From assembly GCF_004919045.1 (NCBI RefSeq), contig NZ_SWDW01000011.1, positions 89,328 through 153,327 on the forward strand: a stretch of DNA of 64,000 nt. The letters run 5' to 3'. The translations under genes were made by a program, and so were the position numbers. Origin of the DNA: Sinomonas albida. GTDB lineage: Bacteria; Actinomycetota; Actinomycetes; Actinomycetales; Micrococcaceae. A model generated the notes under the pieces. That model saw only the letters and a list, made by a program, of their open reading frames with translations, ran no database searches and was not told the DNA's origin. Positions 27,403 to 36,786 of the stretch are shown one piece after another (positions within the stretch are counted from its first letter, which is position 1; every line of letters starts with the position of its first letter).

Positions 27403-28938
27403 ATGACAGTCCTGGCCTCGCGCTCCGCCTACGACGACTACGACGAGGACTACCGGTCCGACCTCGATTCCAAGTACGAGGAGGGCTTCGGCCAGGGCCC
27501 GGATCTCGGCCATGACGACGAAGACGACTTCGACGACCTGTTCGCCGGGCTCTTCGACGACGAAGACGACGACGATGACGAATCGCCCGCACCCGCGCCC
27601 AAGCGTGGAACGGCCAAGCGCGCTGCCGCCAAGAGGACGTCCGGCCGGCAGTCAGTCGCCACTTCCGGAAAGCGGACGACGGCGGCGTCCGCCGTGGCGG
27701 CGCGCACCGTCACCCCTGGTGCCCCGGCCCTGACGGTCTTGTCGAGCCTGCCGGTCGCGGTTGTGGAGCCGGTGGCGCTGCCCGAGGGGCTGCGAGCCTC
27801 GGAGCCGGTCCGGATTGGCGAGACTGCGCCCGCGGTGGAGGCGCCCGTACGGGCCGCCTCTGTGGATCCCGAGCTCGCGTCTCTGGCCGAGGCCGCGTCG
27901 CGCGCCCGGGTGGCCGCCGAGTCGGCGACGAACGCGGCGAAGCGGGCCGTGGCCGAGGCGGTGGCGAAGGCTGCGGCGGCGAGGGCGGCGGCGGCCGAGG
28001 CCTCGGCCGCCGAGGAGGCAGCACAGGCTGTGCTCTCGCGCTCCACTGAGGCAGACGCGGCGGCACGGGCAGCGGCAGAGCGTCTCGCGGTGGCTCAGGC
28101 GGGCGCGGCGGGCGCGGCCGGCGAGGACGAGCCCCAGCAGGAGACGCCGACCGAGGATGTCCTGACCGAGGAGGTTCTAGGCGAGGTGGCCCCGGCCGAC
28201 GAGGCGCCGGCTCAGGATGTTCTTGCAGAGGATGTCCTGACCGAAGAGGTTCTGGCCGAGGTAGCCGTGGCCGACGAGGCGCCGGGCGAGGCTTCGGCAC
28301 TCGAGCCGGCCGCCGCCGTCGTCCGTGACGTCGCTCCGGTGACGGACCCGCTCTACGCGCCGTCGATCGCACCCGTCAGCGAGCACGTGGACTTCCTGCG
28401 CAAGCTGCGCCCGGGCCTCGAGGTGCCGTACGTGGATCCGATGCACTCTGCCGAGGAGTGCCGGATCGTGAGCCTGTTCTCCAACACGGGCGCGGCGAAC
28501 CCGAGCGGCTTCGTGTGGGCCGGGGACGACGCGGCCGCGACGCGCCTGCTCGGCCTCCAGTACCAGCTCGGCCTGCGGCCCGAGTGGATCATGCCGTGGA
28601 ACGTCTACCCCTGGTACACCCCGGGCGAGGCGAACGGCAAGCTCGACCCCGAGCAGGTCCAGGCAGGGCTCAAGCCGCTCCTCGCGCTGCTCAAGCTCCT
28701 GCCGCGCGCGTCGGCCATCGTGGCCCACGGCCCGGAGGCCAACCGCCTCGCGCAGCAGCTGCTCAAGACCGGCAACCCGCTCATCTGGCGCCGCGGTCTC
28801 AAGGTCTACAAGGCGCGTTCCCTGCACGGCCGGGCGTTTGCGGGCTCCAAGGAGCGGCAGACCGAGTGGCTCATCGAGATGGGCAAGTCGTACGCGGACG
28901 CGATGGCACGCGCCGGGGTTCAGCTGCGCAGGGCGTAG
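27403..28938 (+). CDS. Long low-complexity protein with C-terminal uracil-DNA-glycosylase-fold domain
   Basis: 511 residues from ATG 27403; GAGGAG lies 12 bases before. Residues 1-75 are strongly acidic (FDDEDDDDDE). About 75-330 are Ala/Val/Glu-rich, with a helical Ala stretch and two copies of a repeat of the EDVLTEEVLGEVAPADEAP type. The last 165 residues form a UDG-superfamily-like domain (CRIVSLFSNTGAANPSGFVW, WIMPWNVYPWYTP, IVAHGPEANRLAQQLLK, RSLHGRAFAGS). Actinobacteria often carry this UDG-like domain alone. Catalytic capacity is unknown. Confidence 0.7.
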   Translation: MTVLASRSAYDDYDEDYRSDLDSKYEEGFGQGPDLGHDDEDDFDDLFAGLFDDEDDDDDESPAPAPKRGTAKRAAAKRTSGRQSVATSGKRTTAASAVAARTVTPGAPALTVLSSLPVAVVEPVALPEGLRASEPVRIGETAPAVEAPVRAASVDPELASLAEAASRARVAAESATNAAKRAVAEAVAKAAAARAAAAEASAAEEAAQAVLSRSTEADAAARAAAERLAVAQAGAAGAAGEDEPQQETPTEDVLTEEVLGEVAPADEAPAQDVLAEDVLTEEVLAEVAVADEAPGEASALEPAAAVVRDVAPVTDPLYAPSIAPVSEHVDFLRKLRPGLEVPYVDPMHSAEECRIVSLFSNTGAANPSGFVWAGDDAAATRLLGLQYQLGLRPEWIMPWNVYPWYTPGEANGKLDPEQVQAGLKPLLALLKLLPRASAIVAHGPEANRLAQQLLKTGNPLIWRRGLKVYKARSLHGRAFAGSKERQTEWLIEMGKSYADAMARAGVQLRRA

Positions 28939-28952
28939 GCCGGCGGAAAGGG

Positions 28953-28989
28953 ACGCCCCGCCACCCGGGAGTCGGGTTCGGCGGGGCGT
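28953..28989. terminator. Bidirectional terminator between convergent genes
   Basis: ACGCCCCGCC pairs with GGCGGGGCGT, with an inner ACCCG/CGGGT step. It lies exactly between the stops of the UDG-fold gene and the small convergent gene. Confidence 0.8.
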
Positions 28990-28993
28990 ACGG

Positions 28994-29140
28994 TCAGCGG
29001 TTCGTGCGGGGCTTGCGGAGGTGGGCCACGGGATCGGCGTTCATCGCGCCCTCGCGTTTGGCCCTCTTGTCAGCCCTCTGCTCCTTGATGGACTTGGACG
29101 GCTTCTTGTGCTGATCCTGATGTGGCTGCTTGTCAGGCAT
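28994..29140 (-). CDS. Small basic protein (48 aa)
   Basis: A 48-residue frame from ATG 29140 with TAGGAG 6 bases upstream, ending just before the shared terminator. It begins MPDKQPHQDQHKKPSKSIKE, is highly charged (many Lys/Arg), and has no hydrophobic helix. A clean ribosome-binding site and its own terminator support it as a real gene. Possibly RNA- or DNA-binding; no family is named with confidence. Confidence 0.7.
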   Translation of the reverse strand: MPDKQPHQDQHKKPSKSIKEQRADKRAKREGAMNADPVAHLRKPRTNR

Positions 29141-29202
29141 ATGGGCTCCTAACCGGTGTTCCCCCCATGCCCCGACGATACGCCGCTAGACTTCTGGGCA
29201 CC

Positions 29203-29601
29203 ATGGCTTCTTCGCACGCGCCCGCCTCGGCGCCGTCCGCAGTTCGGATCGACGCGTGGCTGTGGGCGGTGCGCGCCTACAAGACCCGTTCGGCGGCCAC
29301 AGCTGCATGCCGTGCGGGGCATGTTCGACTCAACGGGAACCCCGTCAAGGCATCCCAGACCGTGGTCCCAGGCGACACGATCCGCGTCCGGCAGCCGGGC
29401 TTCGAGCGGATCCTCGAGGTGCACGTGCTGATCGTGAAGCGGGTGGGCGCCGAGGCCGCCTCCCGCTGCTACACCGACCACACGCCCGAGCGGCCGCCCG
29501 CGCCGTTCCTGGGCCTGCCGCAGCGCGACCGCGGCGCCGGGCGGCCCACCAAGAAAGACCGCCGGGACATGGAGAGGCTGCGCGGCCACCGCGACGAATA
29601 G
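29203..29601 (+). CDS. S4-domain RNA-binding protein (Hsp15/HslR-like)
   Basis: 132 residues from ATG 29203. The S4 domain reads RIDAWLWAVRAYKTRSAATA, then GHVRLNGNPVKASQ and VVPGDTIRV. A basic tail ends GRPTKKDRRDMERLRG, as in Hsp15, which rescues stalled 50S subunits carrying nascent chains. There is no Shine-Dalgarno; TAGACT about 10 bases upstream hints at a leaderless message. Confidence 0.9.
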   Translation: MASSHAPASAPSAVRIDAWLWAVRAYKTRSAATAACRAGHVRLNGNPVKASQTVVPGDTIRVRQPGFERILEVHVLIVKRVGAEAASRCYTDHTPERPPAPFLGLPQRDRGAGRPTKKDRRDMERLRGHRDE

Positions 29602-29608
29602 TGGGAGG

Positions 29609-30856
29609 TCAGGACGCCTTCGCCTGGAACCGCAGGATGCGTTCGACGGCGGCGCTCACGGCCGCGGAACCCGCGGCGAAGCTGAGGCGCACCGAGCGGT
29701 GGCCGGCCCGCGCGTCGAAATCGGTGCCCGGCACGAGGGCCACGCCCTCGGCCTCGAGCAGCGCGCGGCAGTACTCGCGCGAGTCGCCGAAGCGCTCGAG
29801 CTGGGGACCGACCTCGGCGTAGAGGTAGAACGCGCCGTCGGCCGGTGCCGCCGGGCCCCAACCGAGGGGGCCAAGCCCGTCGAGCAGCGTGCGCCGGGTC
29901 TCGGCGTACTCCGCGACCCACCCGTCAGCCTCGGCGTACGACTCGGGCGAGAAGGCCGCGACCGCCGCGAGCTGCGACGGCGCGGGCGGGCACAGCGCGA
30001 CGTTGCCGGCGAGGGCGTCGACGGCGGGCGTGAGCTCCTCGGGCAAGAGCATCCAGCCGAGCCGCCAGCCAGTCATGCCCCAGTACTTCGAGAAGCTCGA
30101 GACGACGATCGCCTCCGGATCCAGCTCCCACGCGCACACGCCGCGCGCGTTGGCCGTGTCCGCCCTGGCCCCGGCCCCGGCGTCCGCGGCCGCCCTGGGT
30201 CCGGGGTAGGTGATGCCGTGGTAGATCTCGTCGCTGACGAGCCTGGCCCCGTTCGCCGAGCACCAGGCCGCGAGGTCCGAGAGCTCGGCCCGGCTGACCA
30301 TCGTCCCGGTCGGGTTGGCCGGGGAGGCCACGACCACGCCGGCCAGCGGGCCGCGCTCGCGCGCGGCCGCCTCCAGGAGCTCGGACGTGGGCTGATACCG
30401 CGTCTCCGGACCGCAGTCCACCTCGACGACCTCGCAACCGAGCGCCGCGAGGATGTTCCGGTAGGCAGGGTAGCCCGGGCGGGCGAGCGCAACGCGGTCG
30501 CCCACCTCGAACGCGGCGAGGAACCCGAGCACGAAAGCCCCGGAGGAGCCGGTTGTCACCGCGACGCGGGCGGGATCGACGTCGAGCCCATACCAGCGGC
30601 GATAGTGGCCCGCGATGGCGGCCCGTAGTTCCGCGGTGCCGAGCGCGGGCGTGTAGGTGAGGGCGAGGCCCGAAGCGTGGAGCTCCGCGGCCTTCGCCGA
30701 GACACCGGAGGGGGCGCCGCCGGATGGTTCGCCCGCGCACAGCGAGACGACGTCGCGGCCCGCGGCACGGAGCTCGCTGACCCTCGCGAGGATGTCCATG
30801 ACCGCGAACGGCGGCACGTTGGAGCGCGAGGACGCGGCGAGTCTGCGGTGGCTCAT
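29609..30856 (-). CDS. Pyridoxal-phosphate aminotransferase, class I/II
   Basis: 415 residues. Fold type I features: SPANPTGTMVSRAEL, DEIYHGITY (Asp contacting the cofactor N1), the cofactor lysine in SSFSKYWGMTGWRLGWM, and a C-terminal Arg in GHRSVRLSFA. A 20-residue Ala/Gly/Asp-rich insert follows YPGPR. Similar to aspartate or branched-chain type enzymes; the substrate cannot be told. Confidence 0.9.
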   Translation of the reverse strand: MSHRRLAASSRSNVPPFAVMDILARVSELRAAGRDVVSLCAGEPSGGAPSGVSAKAAELHASGLALTYTPALGTAELRAAIAGHYRRWYGLDVDPARVAVTTGSSGAFVLGFLAAFEVGDRVALARPGYPAYRNILAALGCEVVEVDCGPETRYQPTSELLEAAARERGPLAGVVVASPANPTGTMVSRAELSDLAAWCSANGARLVSDEIYHGITYPGPRAAADAGAGARADTANARGVCAWELDPEAIVVSSFSKYWGMTGWRLGWMLLPEELTPAVDALAGNVALCPPAPSQLAAVAAFSPESYAEADGWVAEYAETRRTLLDGLGPLGWGPAAPADGAFYLYAEVGPQLERFGDSREYCRALLEAEGVALVPGTDFDARAGHRSVRLSFAAGSAAVSAAVERILRFQAKAS

Positions 30857-30990
30857 GGGCCCAGCTTGTCACACCGGGCAGCGCCCGGCGCGGTGGCGAC
30901 GGGGCCGGCGGACGACCGGGCGCTGGGTCCTCGAACTCGCCGCAATCCGACGATTCCGGGGAATCCGGACCTGGGGTAGCGTTGAGGACC

Positions 30991-31812
30991 ATGCAGCAGG
31001 TTGCCCTCGTAACAGGTGCGTCCAGCGGAATCGGCGAGGCCACGGTGCGGGCCCTCCTCGGCGCCGGCTTCACGGTCTATGCGGCGGCGCGGCGCGTCGA
31101 GCGCATGCAGGGCCTCAAAGACGACGGCGCGCGCATCCTCGCGATGGACGTCACCTCGGACGAGTCCATGAGCGCGGGGATCCAGCAGATCCGCGACGAG
31201 GCCGGCGAGCTCGACGTCTTGGTCAACAACGCGGGCTACGGCTCCTACGGCGCGCTCGAGCGCGTGCCGATCGACGAGGCCAGACGGCAGTTCGAGGTCA
31301 ACGTCTTCGGGCTGGCGCGGCTCGCCCAGCTCGTGATCCCGGGCATGCGGGATAGGGGCTCGGGCACGATCGTTAACATCTCCTCGATCGGCGGGAAGTT
31401 CTACGAGCCGCTGGGGTCCTGGTACCACGCCGCCAAGTTCGCGGTCGAGGGGCTCTCGGACTCCCTCCGGATCGAGCTCAAGCCGTTCGGGATCCGCGTG
31501 GTGCTCATCGAGCCAGGGCCCATCCTGTCCGAGTGGAGCACCATCGCCCGCGACTCCCTGCTCGAGAACTCCGAGGGCACGCCCTACCAGGAGAACGCCC
31601 GCAAGGTCGCGAACGTCCTCGCCGACTTCGACAGGCCCGGCCGCGCCGGGGTGCCGGAGGAGGTTGCCGGGACGATCGCGCGGGCCGTCCAGTCCAAGAA
31701 CCCGGCCGCGCGCTATCCCGTGGGCGGCAACGCGGGGCTCATCCTCGCCGCCCGGAAGCTCCTGCCGGACCGGGCCTTCGATGCGATCGTCGGTGCGATC
31801 TACGGCCACTGA
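30991..31812 (+). CDS. Short-chain dehydrogenase/reductase
   Basis: 273 residues from ATG 30991; a TTG three codons earlier is less likely. Classical SDR: TGASSGIG cofactor loop, NNAG motif, catalytic Ser in NISSIGG and YHAAK, then IEPGPI. Resembles oxidoreductases acting on lipids or small carbonyls. Divergent from the aminotransferase. Confidence 0.9.
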   Translation: MQQVALVTGASSGIGEATVRALLGAGFTVYAAARRVERMQGLKDDGARILAMDVTSDESMSAGIQQIRDEAGELDVLVNNAGYGSYGALERVPIDEARRQFEVNVFGLARLAQLVIPGMRDRGSGTIVNISSIGGKFYEPLGSWYHAAKFAVEGLSDSLRIELKPFGIRVVLIEPGPILSEWSTIARDSLLENSEGTPYQENARKVANVLADFDRPGRAGVPEEVAGTIARAVQSKNPAARYPVGGNAGLILAARKLLPDRAFDAIVGAIYGH

Positions 31813-31926
31813 TTCCGTATCGCGGACCCTGGGTAAGAACTCGGCGACCGCGGCGACGGGACCCGTCCGGTCCGGGGATTTCGGCACTGACACAGGCCGG
31901 CACTGACACTGGAGGGAGCCAGATTC

Positions 31927-32442
31927 ATGGAAGAACTCGACGGCCAGTACAGCGAGGAAGACGGCCGCGCGTCAGTGACGTTCGTGCGCTCCTACCCCGT
32001 TTCGGCGGCCAAGGTCTGGGCCGCCGTCAGCACGAGCGAGGGATTCGCTGGTTGGTTCCCCTCCGCCGTCGTCATCGATCACGACGGCGGGTCGGTGACC
32101 CTGAGCGGTGACCCCAACCAAGAACCGTCGGTGGAGCGCATCGCCGAGTGGGAGCCGCCGCTGCGCTGGGCGTTCGAGTGGGGAGAGGACACGCTCGAGT
32201 TCCGGGTCGAGGGTTCGGCGACGGACTCCGAGCTCACGCTGCGCAACTGGCTCGGCGACCGCAATGCCGCCGCCCGCAACGCGGCTGGCTGGCACGTGTG
32301 CCTCGCGGAGCTGGCTCTCAAGCTCGGCGGCGGGGAGCCCGGTGGGCCGCACAGCGCGGGGGCGCTCGAATGGCAGCCGCTCTACGACGGCTACATCAGG
32401 GAGGGCCTCCCGTTCGGGGCTCCGATCCCGGGGCACGGCTGA
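31927..32442 (+). CDS. SRPBCC-domain protein
   Basis: 171 residues from ATG 31927 with GGAGGGAG upstream. AHSA1-like start SVTFVRSYPVSAAKVWAAVS, then GWFPSAVV, and a C-terminal helix (WHVCLAELALKL). It stands alone, without an ArsR partner. Ligand unknown. Confidence 0.88.
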   Translation: MEELDGQYSEEDGRASVTFVRSYPVSAAKVWAAVSTSEGFAGWFPSAVVIDHDGGSVTLSGDPNQEPSVERIAEWEPPLRWAFEWGEDTLEFRVEGSATDSELTLRNWLGDRNAAARNAAGWHVCLAELALKLGGGEPGGPHSAGALEWQPLYDGYIREGLPFGAPIPGHG

Positions 32443-32663
32443 CCATGCCGCGCGCCGCGCCGCCTCCTGGGACGCCGGTTCTCCGTGGCACAGCCTCCCC
32501 GCGGCACCCTCCGCCACTGTGAAGCCGCAGGTGAGAGCCCCATTGACTGCGACTTGATATCAGTCACTCAGATTTACAGCGCCTCGACGAAATGTTCGGT
32601 AATGTTCGTCGGGTTAAGGGGGACCAGTCGTAACAAATGACAACCCGCAAGGGAAGGGTCCGA

Positions 32664-34328
32664 ATGGCACACAACGTTGTCCGTCCGTCGGAACATGGCG
32701 GCAGACCGCTTAAGAGAGTTGTTGGATTCTGGGGGTTGACGTTCGTCTCCCTCGGATCGATTATCGGCTCCGGGTGGCTCCTCGGAGCGCTCGGCGCAGC
32801 AAAGTCGGCCGGACCGGCCTCGATCATCTCGTGGCTCCTCGCCGCAGTCCTCCTGCTGATCTTGGCGCTCATCCACGCCGATCTCGGTGCCGCGTACCCC
32901 GTGGCGGGCGGCACCGCACGCTACCCCTACTACGCGTTCGGGGCCTTCGCCGGGTTCACGGCGGGATGGTCGGGCTATCTGCAGGCGGTCATGATCGCGC
33001 CGATCGAAGTTGAGGGCGCGATCACCTACCTGGAGAGCGCACCGTGGGCGTCGGGGATCAACATGGTCAACAAGGACCAGACGCTGACCCCGACGGGGAT
33101 CGGGATCGCGGTCGTGGCTCTTCTCATCTTCACGTTCATCAACCTGATGGGAGCGAAGTGGCTCTCTGACAGCAACATCCTGGTGGTGATCTGGAAGACC
33201 ATCGTGCCGATCGTGACGATCGTCGTGATCATTGCGCTGACGTTCCACGGGGGGAACTTCTCGCAGGGTGGCGGCGGCTTCGCGCCGAACGGCTTCCACG
33301 GAATCTTCGCCGCGCTCCCGCTCGGCGTCGTGTTCGCGCTCCAGGGCTTCGAGCAGGCCGCGCAGATGGCCGGCGAGGCCAAGAACCCGAAGAAGCACGT
33401 GGCCCGCTCGATCATCCTCGCGATGTTCATCGGCGCCGTGATCTACATCTTCCTTGAGGTCGCGTTCATCGGCGCGATCGATCCGAACAACATCACGAAG
33501 GGCTGGGACAACCCGCTCGGCGCCGGCAGCTTCGGCCCGTACTACGACCTGGCTATTGCGGCTGGGGCGGGATGGCTTGCCTCGATCCTGCTCATCGACG
33601 CCGTGGTCTCGCCGGCCGGAACCGGCCTCGTGTACCTCGGCACCTCGGCCCGCATCTCCTACGCCCTCGGCGAGGACGTCGCGATGCCGTCGGCGCTGAC
33701 GAAGATCAACAAGCGCGGCGTGCCGTGGGTGTCGATCCTCATCGCCTTCGTCGTGGGCCTCATCGCGCTCCTGCCGTTCCCGAGCTGGCAGGAGCTCGTG
33801 GGTCTCATCACCGACGCGACGGCCATCATGTACGCGTTCGCGCCGGTCTCACTCGCGGCGCTCTACCGCCAGCACTCAGGACGCGATCACCCATACCGGG
33901 TTCCGATGGCCAAGATCATGACGCCGCTCGGATTCATTGCCGCGAACCTGATCATCTACTGGTCCGGCTTCGAGGCGATCTGGAAGCTCGTCGTGGCGAT
34001 CGTGGGCGGTGGCGTGGTCTTCTTGATCGCATCCCTCGTCCGGATGCGCCAGCGGAGAAGCAAGGACCTCGGCCTGCGCTCGCTCCTGTGGGTCTGGCCG
34101 TGGCTCCTCGGGATGCTCGTCATCGGCCTGCTGGGCCGCTACGGCAAGGGAGCCCTCAACGTCCTGCCGGAATGGATCGACATCGTGGTGGTCGTGATCT
34201 TCAGCCTCGTGATGTTCTACGTCGCGGTGGCTCTGGCCATGAAGCCCGAGCAGATCGAGGCGGCCGTGGGCGCCGACGAGTTCGAATTCGAGGCGATTGA
34301 CGCCGAGGCGGCTCCGACCACCGCCTGA
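32664..34328 (+). CDS. APC-family amino acid permease
   Basis: 554 residues from ATG 32664 with GGGAAGGG upstream. Twelve or more helices; the first contains the substrate-binding GSIIGSGWLLG bend. Layout and length fit the aspartate/glutamate-proton symporter branch (AspT/YveA-like). The tail is acidic. Substrate assigned by resemblance only. Confidence 0.9.
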   Translation: MAHNVVRPSEHGGRPLKRVVGFWGLTFVSLGSIIGSGWLLGALGAAKSAGPASIISWLLAAVLLLILALIHADLGAAYPVAGGTARYPYYAFGAFAGFTAGWSGYLQAVMIAPIEVEGAITYLESAPWASGINMVNKDQTLTPTGIGIAVVALLIFTFINLMGAKWLSDSNILVVIWKTIVPIVTIVVIIALTFHGGNFSQGGGGFAPNGFHGIFAALPLGVVFALQGFEQAAQMAGEAKNPKKHVARSIILAMFIGAVIYIFLEVAFIGAIDPNNITKGWDNPLGAGSFGPYYDLAIAAGAGWLASILLIDAVVSPAGTGLVYLGTSARISYALGEDVAMPSALTKINKRGVPWVSILIAFVVGLIALLPFPSWQELVGLITDATAIMYAFAPVSLAALYRQHSGRDHPYRVPMAKIMTPLGFIAANLIIYWSGFEAIWKLVVAIVGGGVVFLIASLVRMRQRRSKDLGLRSLLWVWPWLLGMLVIGLLGRYGKGALNVLPEWIDIVVVVIFSLVMFYVAVALAMKPEQIEAAVGADEFEFEAIDAEAAPTTA

Positions 34329-34350
34329 CGGGCAGGCCAGCGCCTCCGCG

Positions 34351-34782
34351 CTAGTTGTCGTCCTGATCCTGAGTGCTCGGCTCGGGGGCCTTGTCCTTCT
34401 TCTGGGATTTGGACGGCGTGCTCGGCGCGGAGGGGCTGGTGCTCGCGGAGGGGCTGGTGCTCGGGGTACTCCGGGAGCCCATGAGGGCCTGGAGATCCGC
34501 ACGAACAAGGGCCAGCGCCGCGAGGACATCCTGTTTCCTCGCGGCGCTGAGCTTTCCCTGCGTGGCCGCGTCGTTGGCTTCGGATTCGATGCTCTGAAGC
34601 TCCTGGAGCGCGTTCGCGTAGCGCCCACCGGCGGCCTCCGTGCGCACCTTCTCCGTCGCGGCCTGCAATGAGGCCGCGACGCTCGAGTCAAAGTCCGACG
34701 GCGACTGCGCACACCCCGCGAGAGTCGCGGCTGCGAGGCAGGCCGCGGCCGCCGAGAGCACGATGCGGTGAGTGACTGTCAC
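34351..34782 (-). CDS. Lipoprotein with Ser/Thr/Pro-rich tail
   Basis: 143 residues from GTG 34782, in a GTGA overlap with the kinase gene. The lipoprotein signal ends LAGC. A helical region (about 35-100) carries the repeated Ala/Glu/Gln pattern, and the end is a disordered Ser/Thr/Pro/Lys tail. Coupling to a transmembrane Ser/Thr kinase suggests it is a partner or an extracellular sensor part. No family recognised. Confidence 0.8.
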   Translation of the reverse strand: MTVTHRIVLSAAAACLAAATLAGCAQSPSDFDSSVAASLQAATEKVRTEAAGGRYANALQELQSIESEANDAATQGKLSAARKQDVLAALALVRADLQALMGSRSTPSTSPSASTSPSAPSTPSKSQKKDKAPEPSTQDQDDN

Positions 34783-36008
34783 GGTCTCACGCTCCGTTCG
34801 AGCTGGTCGAGATGGGTTCCTAGGGGCCCCGGGATGGACGGCGAGGCCGGTGGCGGTCCCGGCCGAGGGGCGGCTGCACGCAGCGCGAGCGGCACCGAGA
34901 CGAGCACGCCGAGAAGGACGACGGCGGCCAGCACCCACGCGATGGGCCTCCGGAGGAGTGCCTTGCGCCGCGCGGAGGCCTGCGCGGTAGGGGCCGGCGC
35001 CGTGGTTGCCTGAACCGAGCGCGGCTGTCGGGTCGGATACGGCGGAGCCGCTGGGAGCGTCCGTGTGGCGTGGGGAGCGGGAGCTGCCGCTGGGGGCAGC
35101 GGGCGAGTGGCGCCGTCGTCCGTTCCGATCACTTCGGTTGCGCCGTCAGCGGACGTCGGCCTGAGCGCGCGGTCGATCCTGAGGAAGCCCTCGACCTCGG
35201 CCGCCGTCGGCCGGTCTGCGGGATTCCGCGCCAGCAGGCGGGGCAGCAGCGACACCCAGGGCTCCCCGAGGGAGGGCGGGACGCGGGGATCGCGCTGGAG
35301 CCGCGCGACCGCGGACTCGACGGCCCCGCCCGGGAACTCGACCGTCCCGGTGAGGCACTCAAGCAGCACGAGCCCGAGCGAGTACACGTCCGAGGCCGCG
35401 CCCACGGTCTCGCCGCGTGCCTGCTCGGGGCTCAGGTAGTTCGCCGTGCCGATGGTGGTATTGGTGGCAGTGAGCCGCTCCGCGTCCGCGAGCCGGGCGA
35501 TGCCGAAGTCCGTGAGCTTCGCCGGCTGGCGGCCCCGGCCCTGGTCGGCGGGGATGAGGATGTTCGCGGGCTTGATGTCGCGGTGCACCACGCCAAGGCC
35601 GTGGAGGTAGGCGAGCCCGGCGGCGAGGTCCAGGCCGAGGAGGCGGACGCTCTCGGGCGGAAGGGCGCCCGAAGCGAGGCGGCGGCGGAGGTCGGTCCCT
35701 TCGACGAACTCCATGACGAGGTACGTGACGTTCGCCGTGCCGTCTCCGCCCGTCTCCGTCCCGGCGTCGAAGAGATGGACGAGGTTGGGGTGACTCAGGC
35801 GCGCGAGGACTTCCATCTCGCCGCGGCGGCGCTGTTCGTGCTGCGGGTCCGGGGTGTGGGTGCGGAAGGTCTTGACTGCCACTGTGCGGCCCAAGACTTC
35901 GTCCCGTGCGCGGTGTACCGTCGCCATCGCTCCGCTGCCCGCGACTTCGAGGAGCAGGTACCGCCCGCCCACGAGTGAAGGCCTGAGCCCGGCGTCGCTC
36001 TCGGCCAC
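34779..36008 (-). CDS. Transmembrane Ser/Thr protein kinase (PknB type)
   Basis: 409 residues from GTG 36008 with AAAGG upstream. A complete Hanks-type kinase domain: glycine loop AGSGAMATV, Lys46 in VAVKTF, catalytic Asp144 in HRDIKPAN, DFG, and the P+1 loop GTANYLSPEQA. A Pro/Thr-rich linker of about 70 residues, one helix near 355-380, and a very short outside tail follow. There are no PASTA repeats. The adjacent coupled lipoprotein may supply the extracellular sensing part. Confidence 0.93.
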   Translation of the reverse strand: MAESDAGLRPSLVGGRYLLLEVAGSGAMATVHRARDEVLGRTVAVKTFRTHTPDPQHEQRRRGEMEVLARLSHPNLVHLFDAGTETGGDGTANVTYLVMEFVEGTDLRRRLASGALPPESVRLLGLDLAAGLAYLHGLGVVHRDIKPANILIPADQGRGRQPAKLTDFGIARLADAERLTATNTTIGTANYLSPEQARGETVGAASDVYSLGLVLLECLTGTVEFPGGAVESAVARLQRDPRVPPSLGEPWVSLLPRLLARNPADRPTAAEVEGFLRIDRALRPTSADGATEVIGTDDGATRPLPPAAAPAPHATRTLPAAPPYPTRQPRSVQATTAPAPTAQASARRKALLRRPIAWVLAAVVLLGVLVSVPLALRAAAPRPGPPPASPSIPGPLGTHLDQLERSVRP

Positions 36009-36118
36009 GTTCTGCCTTTCGCCCGGACTTCGTTCCTGACCAAGCCTAGTCCAGGCGGGCCGCTCCTCTGCGGTAGCGGGCACTCGGTTGCGGCGGATCG
36101 GGCCGCCGTGGTGCCGGC

Positions 36119-36766
36119 CTAGGCTCGCAGCGAGGCCACGGCATCGAGGACGAGATCGAGCCCGATTCCGAACTCGTCGGCGAAGTCGTAGCCGCCGGAC
36201 GCGACGACCTCGCGCATGAATTCCTCGAGGTGCGGGAACCCCTCGGCGGCCTGGGCCTCGAGCATCGAGGAGGCCATCGCCGGCGCGGATTCGGCGTCGA
36301 ACGGCAGGGCCTGTTCCTGGACGACGAATCCGTACACGAACGCATCGAGGAGCGCGTAGGCGTGGCCCGCTGCGCGCACACTGAAGCCCGCGCCGCGGAG
36401 GTAGCCCAGGACGGCGTCGTGGTGACGGAGGTTTGCGAGGCCTGGCGTCGACCGGGATTCGAGGAGCGGGAGAGCCCACGGGTGGCGGTGCAGCGCCGCC
36501 CGCTGCGATCGGGCGCGGTTCCCCAGGCCCGAGCGCCAGCCGCCCGAGGGGAGCTCGATCTCGGCGAACACGGAATCGACCATCTCGTCGAGCAGCGACG
36601 TCTTGTTCGGCACGTGGTGATAGAGGGACATGGCCTCGACGCCGAGGGTCTCGCCGAGCCGGCGCATGCTGAGCTTCTCGATCCCTCCGGAGTCAGCGAG
36701 GGAGACGGCCTGCGCGACGATCTCGCTGCGGTTCAGGTTGGTGCTGCGTCGCGCGCTGCCTGCCAT
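36119..36766 (-). CDS. TetR-family regulator
   Basis: 215 residues from ATG 36766, with AAGGGG upstream. The N-terminal helix-turn-helix is RSEIVAQAVSLADSGGIEKL, then MSLYHHVPNKTSLLDEMVD, with a tetracycline-repressor-like C-terminal domain. Two CTTAC(G/A)-CGTAAG type operators lie between it and the divergent oxidoreductase, the probable target. Confidence 0.93.
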   Translation of the reverse strand: MAGSARRSTNLNRSEIVAQAVSLADSGGIEKLSMRRLGETLGVEAMSLYHHVPNKTSLLDEMVDSVFAEIELPSGGWRSGLGNRARSQRAALHRHPWALPLLESRSTPGLANLRHHDAVLGYLRGAGFSVRAAGHAYALLDAFVYGFVVQEQALPFDAESAPAMASSMLEAQAAEGFPHLEEFMREVVASGGYDFADEFGIGLDLVLDAVASLRA

Positions 36767-36786
36767 CGATTCCACCCCTTGACTCG

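Noticed and set aside
34782..34938. Longer N-terminus for the Ser/Thr/Pro-tail lipoprotein
   Set aside because: It would overlap the kinase gene and bury the clear lipoprotein signal that starts at GTG 34782.
36009..36479. N-terminal extension of the Ser/Thr kinase
   Set aside because: The extension is Arg/Pro low-complexity antisense to the tetR end; the GTG at 36008 has a good ribosome-binding site directly before the kinase domain.
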